DNA from: Diadema setosum
Taxonomy: Eukaryota; Echinodermata; Echinoidea; Diadematoida; Diadematidae
Assembly (NCBI RefSeq): GCF_964275005.1
Contig: NC_092702.1
Coordinates: forward strand, 783,501 to 847,500
DNA length: 64,000 nt
Reading direction: 5' to 3'
Each line of letters starts with the position of its first letter. Position 1 is the stretch's first letter. Both the position numbers and the translations under genes were made by a program. Positions 12,519 through 24,455 of the stretch are shown in pieces. The notes beneath the pieces were generated by a model. That model made no database searches and was not told where the DNA came from. It was given only the letters and a program-made list of their open reading frames with translations.

Positions 12519-12960
12519 ATGGAAAGTATGGAGCCAATGGAGCTGGACACAACGTTTGATTGTGATGTGTGTGAAGCTGTATTCACCACAAAATCAAATA
12601 TGTTACGTCATAAACGTATGTTCCACGGTCAACGGATATTGTACGTGTGCAACACTTGTGGGACCACTTTCACTCGGATGGATAACCTGAGACATCACGA
12701 GAAGAAGATGCATGCCATAACTACTCGAGGAGAGGATGAACAAAGATTCGACTGCTCCCATTGTAAAGCGAGATTCGTGACGAAAAAGCATTTAAACGAA
12801 CACATCAAGAGGATGCATCGTTCTTCGGATACATACTGTTGCCACATTTGCGGACAAGTGTTCGACCGGAAGAAGCCCTTTATGAGACACATCAAACATC
12901 ATCGAGTAAACATATCAACATCGACAAAATGTGTCAAGAGAGACGATCCCCTCGAAGAGG
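12519..12960 (+). CDS. Four-finger C2H2 exon of element 1 (exon 1 of the pPolB gene)
   Basis: Reads 147 full codons from an ATG in good Kozak context (GTTACCATGG), just after the last promoter module. The frame is open further upstream to 12126, but that part is the repeated module, so I chose this ATG. It encodes four C2H2 fingers: CDVC...HKRMFH, CNTC...HEKKMH, CSHC...HIKRMH and CHIC...HIKHH. Such fingers usually bind DNA, so recognition of the element's own arms or promoters is a reasonable inference. The exon ends at a strong donor (GAGG then GTAAGTAC) after 442 bp, leaving phase 1, which fits an acceptor at 14192. The same 442-bp exon length and phase occur in element 2, supporting splicing to the polymerase exon rather than a separate gene. 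Confidence 0.82.
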
Positions 12961-13364
12961 GTAAGTACTGGAAATGTGTTATCATTCATGTTAGTTATGA
13001 AGGAAAGGAAAAATAATAGGGTAAAGCAATGAAATCATCCGATATATGTACTTTCAGAAACCGAATCGATTGCGTGATTGTGCTATATGTAAGGTGACAG
13101 TGAATGAATATAAGAATATCAGTGGTAATACTGAAAATGATAATGACAGATGATATGGTACTCTTGATAATGTCATGAGACGAACAATTTCGTAATTTTT
13201 CACCCTGATGATGTCCTCATGCTGCACTAACTATGATACCCTTTCCGTAAAATTAAAAAGAAGAAATATATATCAGCGCCATTTAGGGACTGTAAGAGTG
13301 GTCTGTATGTACGTATACATCGTGCGAATTGTACATTGGTTTTATGTGCATTGCCATGCGCATA

Positions 13365-13400
13365 TTATTCTCTTGTTATATCGATATAACAAGAGAATAA
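13365..13400. repeat. 36-bp perfect palindrome
   Basis: TTATTCTCTTGTTATATC followed directly by its exact complement, centred on ATCGAT. It lies in the intron of element 1. A related AACAAGAGGACAATAT string recurs at about 13402 and 13841. Confidence 0.85.
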
Positions 13401-13455
13401 CATAACAAGAGGACAATATGTAATAATTGTAATAGTATAATTATGATAATATAAT

Positions 13456-13550
13456 GATAAATTCAATTCAATTCAATTTGATATAGGTTTATTGACAAAA
13501 AGAACATGCAGCTCAATAGCTGAACTTGTTCATTTTACAATTAAAATACA
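13456..13550 (-). mobile_element. Possible LINE or SINE 3'-end fragment
   Basis: On the minus strand the piece reads GTCAATAAACCTATATC followed by repeated ATTGA units. That is the usual look of a non-LTR 3' end with a short-repeat tail. The 5' limit is not visible and no coding part is present. Confidence 0.4.
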
Positions 13551-13562
13551 TATACGACATTG

Positions 13563-13601
<39 letters not shown>

Positions 13602-14192
13602 AATGTAGTTGAAATAGGGTATCAAAATGGATACTGAGTGAATATAACGGAAACACTGTTCAGGACCTGTACAAACAGACGAAACCTTCATATTTCAACC
13701 CGGTCTCAAATCCTTGACCTTGGGCCCCAGACCCAGAGATTACCAAGAAAGTCATCGACAAAAAAGTACATGCATTAAAAAAATGTATAAAAAATATATA
13801 CATATAAATATATTAAAAATATATAAAAATATGATATATAACAAGAGGACAATATTATGTTATTGTTCTTTCCATATGTATTTTTCAAGTAGTAGTATAA
13901 TAAGTATGTTTAAGTTAAATTTGTTACTTTACTGCTTTTTGTTTTGCATATAGTATACACAGAGTATGCAATGATTTTGTTTAGCCTATCTAATATTATT
14001 GAATGTCAATTATTACGCCACTTTTTATCTCTGGAAACATGTTTTGAGGGAACATTTTAATTATTTATTTTCGATTGTTTTGAAATTGTATACATGTACA
14101 GATATTTGAAAGGTCTAATATAATTGTATGATGATAATATTCGTATTATTAATTTCATTATTATTTGTTTTTTGGTATATCTTATTGATTAG

Positions 14193-17100
14193 GGAATTGC
14201 TTAGGGAGTGTTGGACCCTGCGAACTTCCCCAACATATCGATCCAGACGGATGTCTTGGAAGAATCTACAAGGAGCACTGGTGCCACATCAAAGACAGAC
14301 AGTCTGTTGGAAGAGTCTACCGCTGGTACAATTTTCATCTGCCTGCTCTGAACAATGACGTGCTGAGAGAGAAAGCCGTGGCAGTGTTCAACCTTCAATC
14401 TACAGCATTCAAAATCAACGCATCCTATGGATTTGTTTTATTCAATAATGAAACGAACGAATGTAGGCATTATTATGCCAGTAGAAACACAAAATTGTTT
14501 GACGCACCTTTCCTCGTTAGAGATACAACCTCGTTTCGGAAATTCACGGATGTTTTCTTGGGTGAAGATGCATTGGAATATGCGCGTTCCCTTCGCCCAG
14601 ATTCTAAATGGGTGGTTCAGCATATCACCAATGTAACGTTTTACATCTCGCGCCTTACAGATCATCCTATTGGAAAGAGCGTAGATCTCCCCTCGTATAT
14701 AAGTCAGAACAAAGCCATCGTTTCACTGTCAAAAAATCAAAACAGTGGGCATTCCTACGACGATAACTTGTGTCTTTTTAGATGTATCGCACTGGCAAAA
14801 GGTTGTGATAGTAAGTCACTAGAAAAGATGAGCAAGGCATTGTTCGTCCGGTATTGTCAAGATACTCCAGTGCAGGAATTTAAGGGGGTCAAATTGAGCG
14901 AGCTCCATAAGATCGAGGAATTATTTCAGGTCAATGTCGTTGTTTATGAATTACACCCTGTACATCCCACTGAAGAATGTGATGAGGATGATGGAGAAAT
15001 AGATCAGGTCACGGCGACGCTTGTTCGACGTAGTATGGACAAATATGACAATACCATGTTTGTTAATCTCTATGGCAACCATTTCAGCTATATCACAGAT
15101 ATTGAGCGCTACTGTCAGAGTTACCAGTGTCGAAAATGTAGCAAACTGTGGAAAACAAGGAGAAGTTTGCTCCGCCACGAAACAACTTGCAATGCTTCGG
15201 GAACTTCGTTCAGCTTTCCCAAAGGTATGTCTACGTTTCACAATCCTCCAACCATCTGGGAGGAATTGGCGGATGAGAGAATCGACGCCGATGAAAGTCG
15301 GAGATTCTTCCCTTTCTTCGCGACATTCGATATGGAATGTTATCTTGAAAGAGTGGAGAGCAAACCAGACATACCGACGGGTAAACTCCAATACACCAGC
15401 AGGCATATCCCCATGAGCGTAAGTGTAAATTCAAACGTGCCCGGGTATGAGGAGCCTTTTTGTCTTGTGTCTGACGGAGATCCACAAAAATTGATCGATG
15501 ATATGGTCACGTATCTATTAGAAGTAAGTCAAAGCTCACTGTCTCAACTGAAGTCTGATTACGCAGATATCATCGAGATGTTGGAAGAAAAGACGACGAA
15601 ACTAACAAAACAACTTGAGAGTGAGATGGATGACCAAAAAGCTAAAAAACCTACACATCTCATCAAACTGAAAGATAAATTTGAAAACTATTTGTCCGAA
15701 CTACCCGTGGTTGGCTTCAATTCCGGTAGATACGATATCAACGCGATTAAACAGTATCTCTACCCCGCTCTCTTGCAAAAAGACCCGGTCAATTATGTCA
15801 TCAAAAGGAATCATAACCACATGGCTCTTAAGACTGGCAATCTCCAATTTCTTGATATTACAAATTTTCTCGCTCCGGGCTTCTCGTACGCCGCATTTCT
15901 CAAAGCCTATGACTGTGAGGAGAGTAAGGGTTACTTTCCTCACGGTTGGGTTGATTCACTCGACAAACTAGAAGAACGTCAGCTACCACCAATAGAGGCC
16001 TTCCAAGATAATCTTAACGGTAAACAGTTTTCCTATGAACAGTACTTGCACTGCCAGAGTGTTTGGAAGAACAATAACATGACGTGTCTCAAGGACTACC
16101 TTATATGGTATAATAATTTAGATGTTACACCTTTCATCGAAGCGATCGAGAAAATGCGTGCCTTCTATCGAGGTCTGACAATCGACCTATTTAAAGATGG
16201 CATTTCGGTTCCTGGTCTTACCATGAAATATCTTATGAAGTGTAGCCCAGACGCCCACTTCAGTCTCATTTCTGACAAAGACAAAGACCTCTACTATACC
16301 TTTCGAGATAATCTAGTTGGAGGACCCTCCATCATCTTCCACCGTTACCACGAACGTGGTGTAACCCAAATTCGTGGAGGTAAGTTTTGTCAAAAAGTGA
16401 TTGGTTTCGATGCCAATGCCCTCTATCTTTGGGCGATAATGCAACATATGCCGACGGGACAATATTCTAGACGAAAACTGGAGAACAATTTTAAGTCAGA
16501 ATCCAAACATCCCATTGCCCAAGAGTGGTTGCAGTACGAAGCGCATCGCCGAGGCATTCACATACGCCATGCCGGGAACAACACAGAGAAAAGACTAGGC
16601 CCCCTTCAATTGCCAGTAGATGGATTCTGCTCCAAAACTAAACAAATCTTCGAATTTAACGGATGTTACTTTCACGGTCATCCCTGTCATCTGACAAAGG
16701 GTCAAACACAAAACCAGAAACTGGGGAAATCAATGAATGATTTGTTAAAGAAAACCGAAGAAAAGCGGAGATATATCGAAAGTCTAGGTTATGAATGCGT
16801 CTCCATCTGGGAGTGTGAGTATCGAGATAGGCGCAAAATTGATCCTGAACTCAGTGCGTTCCTCTCCGAAAACTTCCCCTCTCCCAAGTTCCGTCGTGGA
16901 ATGACTCAAGATCAAATTTTAACCGCCATTACAAACGGAACACTCTTTGGCTTTGTACAGTGCGATATCCATGTCCCTGAAAAGCTTAAGCAGTCCTTTT
17001 CAGAGATGTGTCCTATCTTCAAGAATGTCAATATTTGCAGAGAGGACATTGGAGACCTCATGCAATCGTACGCTAACGAGCACGGAATCATGAATACTCC

Positions 17101-18073
17101 TCGTCGCAGTCTGATCGGGAGTATGTTTGGTGAAAACATACTGTTGTATACCCCTCTGCTGCGATGGTATCTCAGTCATGGTTTGGTGGTTACGAAAATC
17201 TATCAGTTTGTCGAGTTTGAATCCAAGGCGTGTTTTAGAGATTTTGGTGAGAAAGTGTCTGACGCACGGCGAGCTGGAGACCTAGATCCTTCAAAGAAAA
17301 TCATCGCGGATACGATGAAATTGATCGGAAACTCATCGTATGGCAAGACAATTACAAACAAACTGAAGCATCGAAACGTCAAAATCTGCGATGAAAACAA
17401 AGCTGAGAGGTACATTAACAACATTCTTTATCGAGACTTGAATCCGATAGGGGAAGACTGTTACGAAGTCGACTTAGCAAAACAGAAAATAAAACTAGAT
17501 CTTCCCGTGCAAATTGGCCACGCTGTGTACCAGTTGGCAAAACTACGCATGCTCCAATTCTATTATGACTTTCTTCTAAAATATATTGACCCATCGGACT
17601 TCCAGCTGTGTGAGATGGATACCGATTCAGCTTATATGGCTATTTCTGGCGACTCCATAGACAACATTGTCAAACCACACATGCGACAGGAATATGAAGC
17701 TGACAAATGCAATTGGTTCCCGAGAAACGACACACCAGAAGTAGCCAGGCATGATAAGCGTACTCCTGGGTTATTCAAAGTTGAGTGGGAGGGTGATGGA
17801 ATCGTGGCACTTTGTAGTAAGACCTACTACTGCTTCGGTGCAACTGATAAATTCAGCTGCAAGGGAGTCAGTAAGAAACAGAATGTTATTACCAAAGATG
17901 TGTACCTGGAGGTTCTGAGATCTAGAAGAGCATCTGGTGGTGTGAATACCGGTTTTCGTGTCGTTGACAATGGTATCTCCACCTACTCCCAGGCCAGAAA
18001 TTCCTTCTCCTATTTCTACCCGAAACGAAAGGTGCTCGAAGATAATGTTTCTACGACCTACCTGGATATCTAA
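14193..18073 (+). CDS. OTU-like / protein-primed family B DNA polymerase / Vsr-like nuclease (exon 2, element 1)
   Basis: Replicative polymerase of the element. The frame is open from the acceptor at 14192; the first ATG is not its start. Counting from the GTG at 14360 as residue 1 (1,237 residues): an N-terminal domain of unknown role; an OTU-like region (DDNLCLF, C138; NHFSYI, H241); a C2HC finger (C257, C260, H273, C277); exonuclease motifs ExoI FDMECYL (D324, E326), ExoII GFNSGRYD (N454, D459) and ExoIII YNNLD (584-588); polymerase motif A GFDANALY (D684); a Vsr-like nuclease at about 750-825 (VDGF D754, FEFNGCYFHG, SIWECE); motif B NSSYG (991-995); motif C DTDS (1087-1090); and KTY (1154-1156). 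All catalytic motifs are present and the frame is intact. Known pPolBs copy linear DNA from a terminal protein. The cysteine-protease activity is inferred from a few residues only. Confidence 0.9.
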
Positions 18074-18160
18074 GTGTGTCGGAAAGATAGTTATAACTTT
18101 CACGAATCAAACTGCGTGGAGTTAAGTGTGTCAAGCCTAATACATATTATACATGGGATT

Positions 18161-18166
18161 AATAAA
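18161..18166 (+). terminator. Polyadenylation signal of the element 1 gene
   Basis: AATAAA 88 bp after the TAA stop (18071-18073), the first canonical signal downstream. The position is typical for a short 3' UTR. Confidence 0.6.
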
Positions 18167-19140
18167 TGATCAACGTGACCAAGTTATCCTCAACCACTGT
18201 CCATCTTCTTAGTACTACTTTCTGTGAACAAAGGAAATAATTTGACAGTGGGAGTTATTTAAGATGATAAGCGCGCGATATCCATTCATTTTCCTCATGA
18301 TTTCATCCGTGAATTACTTGTCATATAATTATTATGATTTTCATTTTTTTTTAATGTACATACATGTAAATAAATATGTGAAGAATGACACCTTACGGTA
18401 TGTCATTCATTATACAAACTTTGCTTATTGCAGGTATCAAAATCCTGCAAGAAAATTGAACGAAGCAAAGTAAATCAATACAGTCTATAACGACTTCTGT
18501 CAAGACTGAGAATTTATGTTGCATATGTGATTATAAAATCGTTATTGATGTGATCATATCTGATTCACTGAGGATATGTGAAGGTTACTAACGATATAAC
18601 CAAACATATCCAATGAGTTATTTCTATCAAAGTCCGACCAAGGAGGTACAAGCAACCACCTCCCTGACTGATTGAAAATCAAATCTAGTATACATATACG
18701 TGCACCACATTTCCGAACGAGTTGTAAGCTCTAACCTGTTTTCTTCCAATATTTATGGTTATTTATACAAGTATATTTGTCGCATTTTATGTCAATGCCT
18801 GAAAGTTGAATAAAGTACAAACAGAGAAACAAACAAATAAACTTTGTGTGAATTTCGTCATTTCGAGGGTGTCGTCCACATGATCATGCTGCTGTCGTGG
18901 TGGGGGTGTTTGTGTGTGTGCTTGAACTGTAACGGTAAAGCGTTGAAGAAAGTCGAAGTAGAAAGTGAACGCGACAAATAGATGTGGGAGAGTTCCAGAG
19001 TACACTAAACGTGACAGAATGTCGGTAAAACAGCGGCTATCACAAAGTGTGTGTAGTTGGGAGAAACGAGGATTGGTATCGTGAATACCATGCATACATT
19101 TATATGTACAGATAGTTCATACAATCATTTCTCGTATACA
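18167..19140. other. Noncoding interior of element 1, right
   Basis: Sequence between the polymerase gene and the right arm. A 102-codon frame on the minus strand (19095-18787) has no recognisable domain and no counterpart in element 2, so I do not call it. Confidence 0.55.
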
Positions 19141-19518
19141 CAAACCATGAAATTAGCGTGATAACCCGAGTGTGACTGACAAGATTTTCTTGCTCCATGC
19201 GTTGAGTCAATGTATATTATTGAACAAATCAGGTCGCCATCTTGTACTAACGACACACTGGCGTTACAACGATAATGTCACTTCCAACATGAACTTGATT
19301 AATATGGGTAACTCAACGCTTCTTCTGTCGTTGGTTTCTTTTTTCTGAACATCAATATCGTGACACTTTTTAATGATGTCATGCGAAATTCCAATACATT
19401 ATCAGTTTTTTTTTTATCTTGCGTCATACAGTTATATAAATATACTATATATTCAATATACTACTAGTATATATTCATACAGTACATTACTGGAATCGCA
19501 GGTTTCTGTGGATGGAGG

Positions 19519-19585
<67 letters not shown>

Positions 19586-21673
19586 CTTAATGGACATAAC
19601 ATGAACTTAATTATGATAGAAAAGAACAAAGCAATTATGTAACTGTTGTCTAAGAAGACAAAACCTGAGATTTAATTTGTTTTTCACAAGGAAATGTCTA
19701 TTCGAAATCACGCATGTTGCCTTCTGCACCTCAAATACACGACTCAACATTAATGACGGGGGTCGGTTGTTACGTCATGCGAGCATGGTTTTTCACACAG
19801 TTACGAAGTAATATCAAAGTTTGAGAGGTATAAAAACTACTCAACTGTAATGTGACGTTTTCTGATCGCCTTGTTAGGACTGATGAAGCTAATGACATCC
19901 CCTTTCATCGTTGTTTCTGTCTTTGTGGGGAAAATTCTTGTCACTGGGCAATATACATCGAAAACAATACCATGTTTACAGTGTACAATAGGGGCGCACG
20001 CTCGCGTATGACAAAAAGAAAACACACCATAGAACCACACTATTTAACGCAGAACCGCTATAGAAGATTATCTTCAGAGGAAATGTTTAAGAAGTAGGCT
20101 TTAATACGTGACGAGTTGTTAGCTGATATGTGTCAATGTTCACCAACGCCATCCGCAAAATCCTTTTTTTTCACAGAAGTTATGAATCCCTGATGGAATG
20201 ATCTTTCTGCCATGAAACCATGGACATCAAACGCAGCACGACCTGTGCACTTGAACATGAATTCAAATTGTGTAATCATGATCAATCTAAAGACGCAACA
20301 GCAGGTACAACTGGGAATATGAGTATAGCGGTTACTATCAATAGCAATCTTGATTTAGGTAACTATAATATGCGAGATATACAGTCACTGGAGATATAAT
20401 ACCAACAGAGTACAGTCGTACGTAACGCTCAAGTTGTAGACAATCACAGAGAATTGGTGGCTGCTTGTGTAGACCTGCGTGCCTCAACAGAGTTTAAAGG
20501 GACTGTACAGTACTGGTCGAGGTGGGGGTTCAGGTTTGTAACATTCCTAAGTGACATAATGACAAACCTCTCATGAAATAGGAAAGAGCATGTAATTTGA
20601 GAGCTAAATCTTAGCACGTGAAAAACAACAATGGGGGATGGGGATTAAAGCGCATTTTACTATTTGCAAATTAAGAGCGCATAATTGCTCTAAGCGAAAA
20701 AAAAAACGCATCATGCGACAATAGGAATCTTATCACAGAAATAAAGAGCCCACACTAGGACCAATATTTTCGTTGAATGACACATCGTTTGGTACCTGTG
20801 GGAGTTTTGCTGTCGATATGGAAGTGTTTTTTACTATCGCGTCAAATTATCATACGGCCAATAAACAACAACAACAACAAAAAATAACGTGCAATAAACG
20901 GAAGAAAGCAGAATAATTCCCTCATTCATTTGGCAAAAACTAAAACGATATAACGTCATAATAACAACGAAGCAACAGAGATCACATTACCGGCCAAGAC
21001 TCCTAAGAAGCAACATGTAATTCTATGTAGAGCCCTGAGATAAAGCAATATTCATAACCCATATTTCCAAGACTAAAACTACCCACATGTTTATATTGGA
21101 AAAGAGAGATATTCCCCTTTTAACTCATTCAGTTAGCGAACCTAGCACGGGCAAAATAGACATAATAATAATTATGTACATCTGCAACCAACTAACACGA
21201 AGGTAGCACAAAATGGCAACAATGCACCTAATCACACTGCTCTTGTCGATGAAAATATCGGCAACCATCCACTGCATAGACAATGCAGAAGGGGGCTTAC
21301 TGATTATGTAGAGTTCTACGAGTCTGCTACATATTTTTGGCTTTTTCTCTTCATTTTGTTCTCTATGGAATCTTGTATTGATTAATTTCCACGACTGATC
21401 CTCAAAATTTCCTCCTCCTATTGTTGTCTATGAGGCTTATCCGTCGTGCTCCGCGATTAGAACCTCTATAAACAATATCGAACAACTACAACAATTGATT
21501 ATTGCACCATCGATGATGGTATTGCGCAATCGACATCTTGATGACGTCATGGATCCTGCCATAGACTCGCGTGTTAACTGCAGGACTGATGACGTCACGA
21601 TCCTGAATCCTGCCATAGACTCCCGTGTTAACGGCAGGATTTAAGGTGTCTACCGGTACATGATCATACTACT
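19141..21673. repeat. Element 1 right terminal inverted repeat
   Basis: About 2.53 kb, complement of 6449-8892. It is longer than the left arm mainly through about 88 bp near 21173-21260 that the left arm lacks, and it has a different TA-repeat length. Otherwise it differs by roughly 2 percent in the stretches compared by eye. It ends in CATGATCATACTACT at the target duplication. Confidence 0.9.
21542..21597. promoter_or_regulatory. Paired TGACGTCA boxes, element 1 right tip
   Basis: Two perfect octamers at 21542-21549 and 21590-21597, mirroring those of the left tip. The outer one is 76 bp from the element end. Confidence 0.7.
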
Positions 21674-21679
21674 GGCATG
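21674..21679. repeat. 6-bp target site duplication, right of element 1
   Basis: GGCATG, identical to 6443-6448, followed by CTGCCGTT, the expected satellite continuation. Confidence 0.92.
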
Positions 21680-23617
21680 CTGCCGTTCGTTTTGAAACGC
21701 CTTTGTACAATGAGCTCTTGAATTGTGTAATGTCGGTATATTTGCAAATGTTTCATCGTGTAACAATGCTGCATTTGGCGATTAAATTCATGTAAATGTT
21801 ACAAAATCCTTGAGCATTACTGATTGCGTTTTTGTTCTGTTTGTTCCTCACAATTACTTTCTGCTGCATATCGCAGGGTTAGGTAAATCCTGTTTGTCAA
21901 TTACGTGTATACTATTCCTTCTCAAGATGTACATGAATCATACCTCATAGTCAACATTCTGGCATACTAACACTTAAATATGCAAACGCCTTCTGTGTTC
22001 ATCAGGAGAGCACGAATTGTTATTCAAGAAAACTCAGTGAAAAAAAAAATCACTTTCAAGAGGTTTTCTTATTGGCCCGATTTTCTTGTGAGTCACAAAA
22101 TGCAATCACTGACATGACTGACGTTAAACTGCCTAAAAGCGTTTCAGTCACTCTCTGATTTATTAGAATGGGGAAGGAAGAAACACACACTGCATTTCAG
22201 ACACTTTCTACAAGGCATTCATTCAGTAGGGGCACTTTGAGATTATGTTGTCTGTACCTACTACTTTTTCATGTTAATGTTTCTGTTTAAAGGCATTATT
22301 TAATGGTAGATGATGAAACACAACCCTAGCTTTAGTGCTTCAAAATAGCTCTGGAATATTAGTTAAGGATAGAAACAACTAATGTAAATATTTGAATCAG
22401 TATAATCAATGTCCAGTATTGTTAAATATACAAAATGTCAACAATATTTATGATGAAAATGTTTCTGGACCAAAGCCATTTGCAGTTATATGGTTTAGTA
22501 AGAAAATAGTGATATTCCTTATATCTTAGGCTTTATTGCTAAAGTTGTACAGGGTAGGTTGTTTTGTGATACGATTGAAGTACACATAATATGCATCAAA
22601 TGTGATATTTAGAACATTTATAAATCACTGCACTCAGTGAAAATATACCTTTAAAATTTGTACATGGTGTGGTCGAAAATATTTTATTTTTCCTTGTAGG
22701 AGAAATGAGGATATCTCGATGTTAGCTCTGAGCTACTTGTGACACTCTCGGAAAAGACAGCTGAGGAGGGAGGATAGGGGGTGATAAGGCTACCATGAAA
22801 ACTACTCTGATCTGGTACTCGACTCGAGTTGTCGAATTTTATTCAGTTCAGAAGCACAGTTCTAAAAGGCATAATATATCAGATACTGAATCGAACACTT
22901 GATGAAGTACATCACCATCGGGCCTGGCTCTCACACTAAGCTTGTCACACACCACCGGGTCTGGGATACATACGCGCTTGTCAAACACCACCGGGTCTGC
23001 CACTGATGAGAGAGGGTGGCGGATGAGGAGGCTACCACGACAACTACTCTGGTCTGGTACTCAACTATAGTTGTCGAGATTTACACAGTATAAAACAGCT
23101 TGCAAAAGCTATCTCGCTTCAGAAACGAGCCTATTAAAGACGTGCGCAGTATTAAATTGGTATGAGATACTGAATCGAACCCTGACGGACATCAGGAAAA
23201 AATCCTTTCTAGCTTAAGGGAAAATGTGCCAAAGGCCTATACGGCAAGCATATCAAATTATTAACACAATTCAAGGGAATCATCATCTTGTTTTGCCGAG
23301 AGGTAAATATTCATTCTGAATCATGACCTTATATACTCGACCAAAAGTTGAAAACTAAATTGTCTACGGCAGAGCAGCCGTGGACAATTTGAGAGCTCAG
23401 ACAACTACTGTCCTAGGCAGAGCAAGCGAACAAGTTTAGATGTTAAACACATCCTCTTACTAAGCTAGTTCCGTCTCGTCAATCTTCTTCGAGCAGACGA
23501 CTTGGATAGAATTCGGTTCCAAGTGACAACAATACTGTTCCAGCTATATATCACTAATCAAAATCGGAAAAAAAGATGGACTCTGGCTTCGGAAAACAAG
23601 AATGCTATGGAAGCATA
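21680..23617. repeat. Satellite unit C, second piece
   Basis: Continues unit C from the element 1 insertion point to the element 2 insertion point, in register with units A and B. The last six bases, AGCATA, are the left target duplication of element 2. Confidence 0.93.
23612..23617. repeat. 6-bp target site duplication, left of element 2
   Basis: AGCATA before the element tip, repeated at 46576-46581 after the other tip. Uninterrupted units have a single GGAAGCATACTTAATC at this place. Confidence 0.92.
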
Positions 23618-23690
23618 GGTAGTATATCTATGTACCCGTTCGACCCACGGTGGAGCCGGTGGAGCCGGTGGAGCCGGTGGAGCTCCACCT

Positions 23691-23698
23691 TGACGTCA
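23691..23698. promoter_or_regulatory. TGACGTCA box, element 2 left tip
   Basis: A perfect octamer 73 bp from the tip. The right-tip copy is at 46513-46520, 55 bp from the end, the difference being two fewer 9-bp GGTGGAGCC repeats. Confidence 0.7.
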
Positions 23699-24455
23699 TA
23701 ATTGAATATGCATAAGATGGCATCATACATGAATATGTATGATGTCATTATTTGCTGGTAGGATTAGATAGCGTTAATAAGGGGGAAATGAGCCCATCCT
23801 TTAGATAAGATTATGAATGGTTGATGGTGTTGTGGAGCTGACAGGGCCTGTCTTTGTGAATATGTACGAGGTTAGTGATGTTGTGATAATTATGAAAGCT
23901 TGACGGCGTTGTGGAGCTGTCAGAATCTTTTCTTTTTTGTGTGTGAATATGTACGAGTTCGATGATGTCGTATGTTGATTAATTCTCGACTATGTAAATC
24001 AGCTTGCCAATAATGTGAATCTAAGCGTGGAGCCTTGCATATGGCGAACGATGTGACATTTGTTTGTTTTTTTTTTCTTTTTTTTCTTTTTTTTTGAGGA
24101 AAGGCGTTGTGTGGAGCCTAAAGAATATGCATGAGGTTAAAAGTCTCGTTCATGATTTATTCGCAAATATGTAAATCAGCGTACCATGAACGCGAATGTT
24201 GGTTGCGTGGAGCCTGGCCAAGCGATGCGACCACGAGATGTGGAGCGCTACTTTTGTTGTTGTTGTTGACTTTTTTAAAGGAAAATGACTGTGGAGCTTT
24301 CAGGGCTGTGACTATAATGTGGAGCGCTACATTTGCTTTTTTTTGTTTTGTTTGTTCGCTTCTTTTAGGAAGGTAAGTGTGGAGCCTTCAGGGCTGTGAC
24401 GTGGAACGCTACATTTGCTTTTGTTTTGTTTAAAGTTTGTTTTAGGAAGGTAAGT

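Larger units (their letters stand above)
12961..14192 (+). other. Phase-1 intron of the element 1 gene
   Basis: A 1,232-bp AT-rich stretch from GTAAGTAC to TTGATTAG. It holds a 36-bp perfect palindrome (13365-13400), a short minus-strand piece resembling a retrotransposon 3' end (about 13456-13550), and a (TA)n tract (about 13566-13600). No coding content was seen. Confidence 0.7.
6449..21673 (+). mobile_element. Element 1: Polinton-like single-gene pPolB DNA element
   Basis: A 15,225-bp element with perfect 6-bp target duplications and inverted arms of about 2.4-2.5 kb. Its tips are AGTAGTATGATCATG and the exact complement. One gene is recognised, on the plus strand: a four-finger C2H2 exon (12519-12960) and a large exon (14193-18073) for a protein-primed family B DNA polymerase with OTU-like and Vsr-like regions. 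Known Polintons also carry integrase, packaging ATPase, protease and capsid genes; I recognise none here. The gene looks whole. The arms differ by a few percent by eye, so the insertion is fairly young compared with the satellite. It may be an autonomous minimal element, or one that uses a Polinton integrase supplied from elsewhere. Confidence 0.85.

Noticed and set aside
18787-19095. 102-codon minus-strand frame next to the right arm of element 1
   Set aside because: No domain, no equivalent in element 2, and no promoter or Kozak support.
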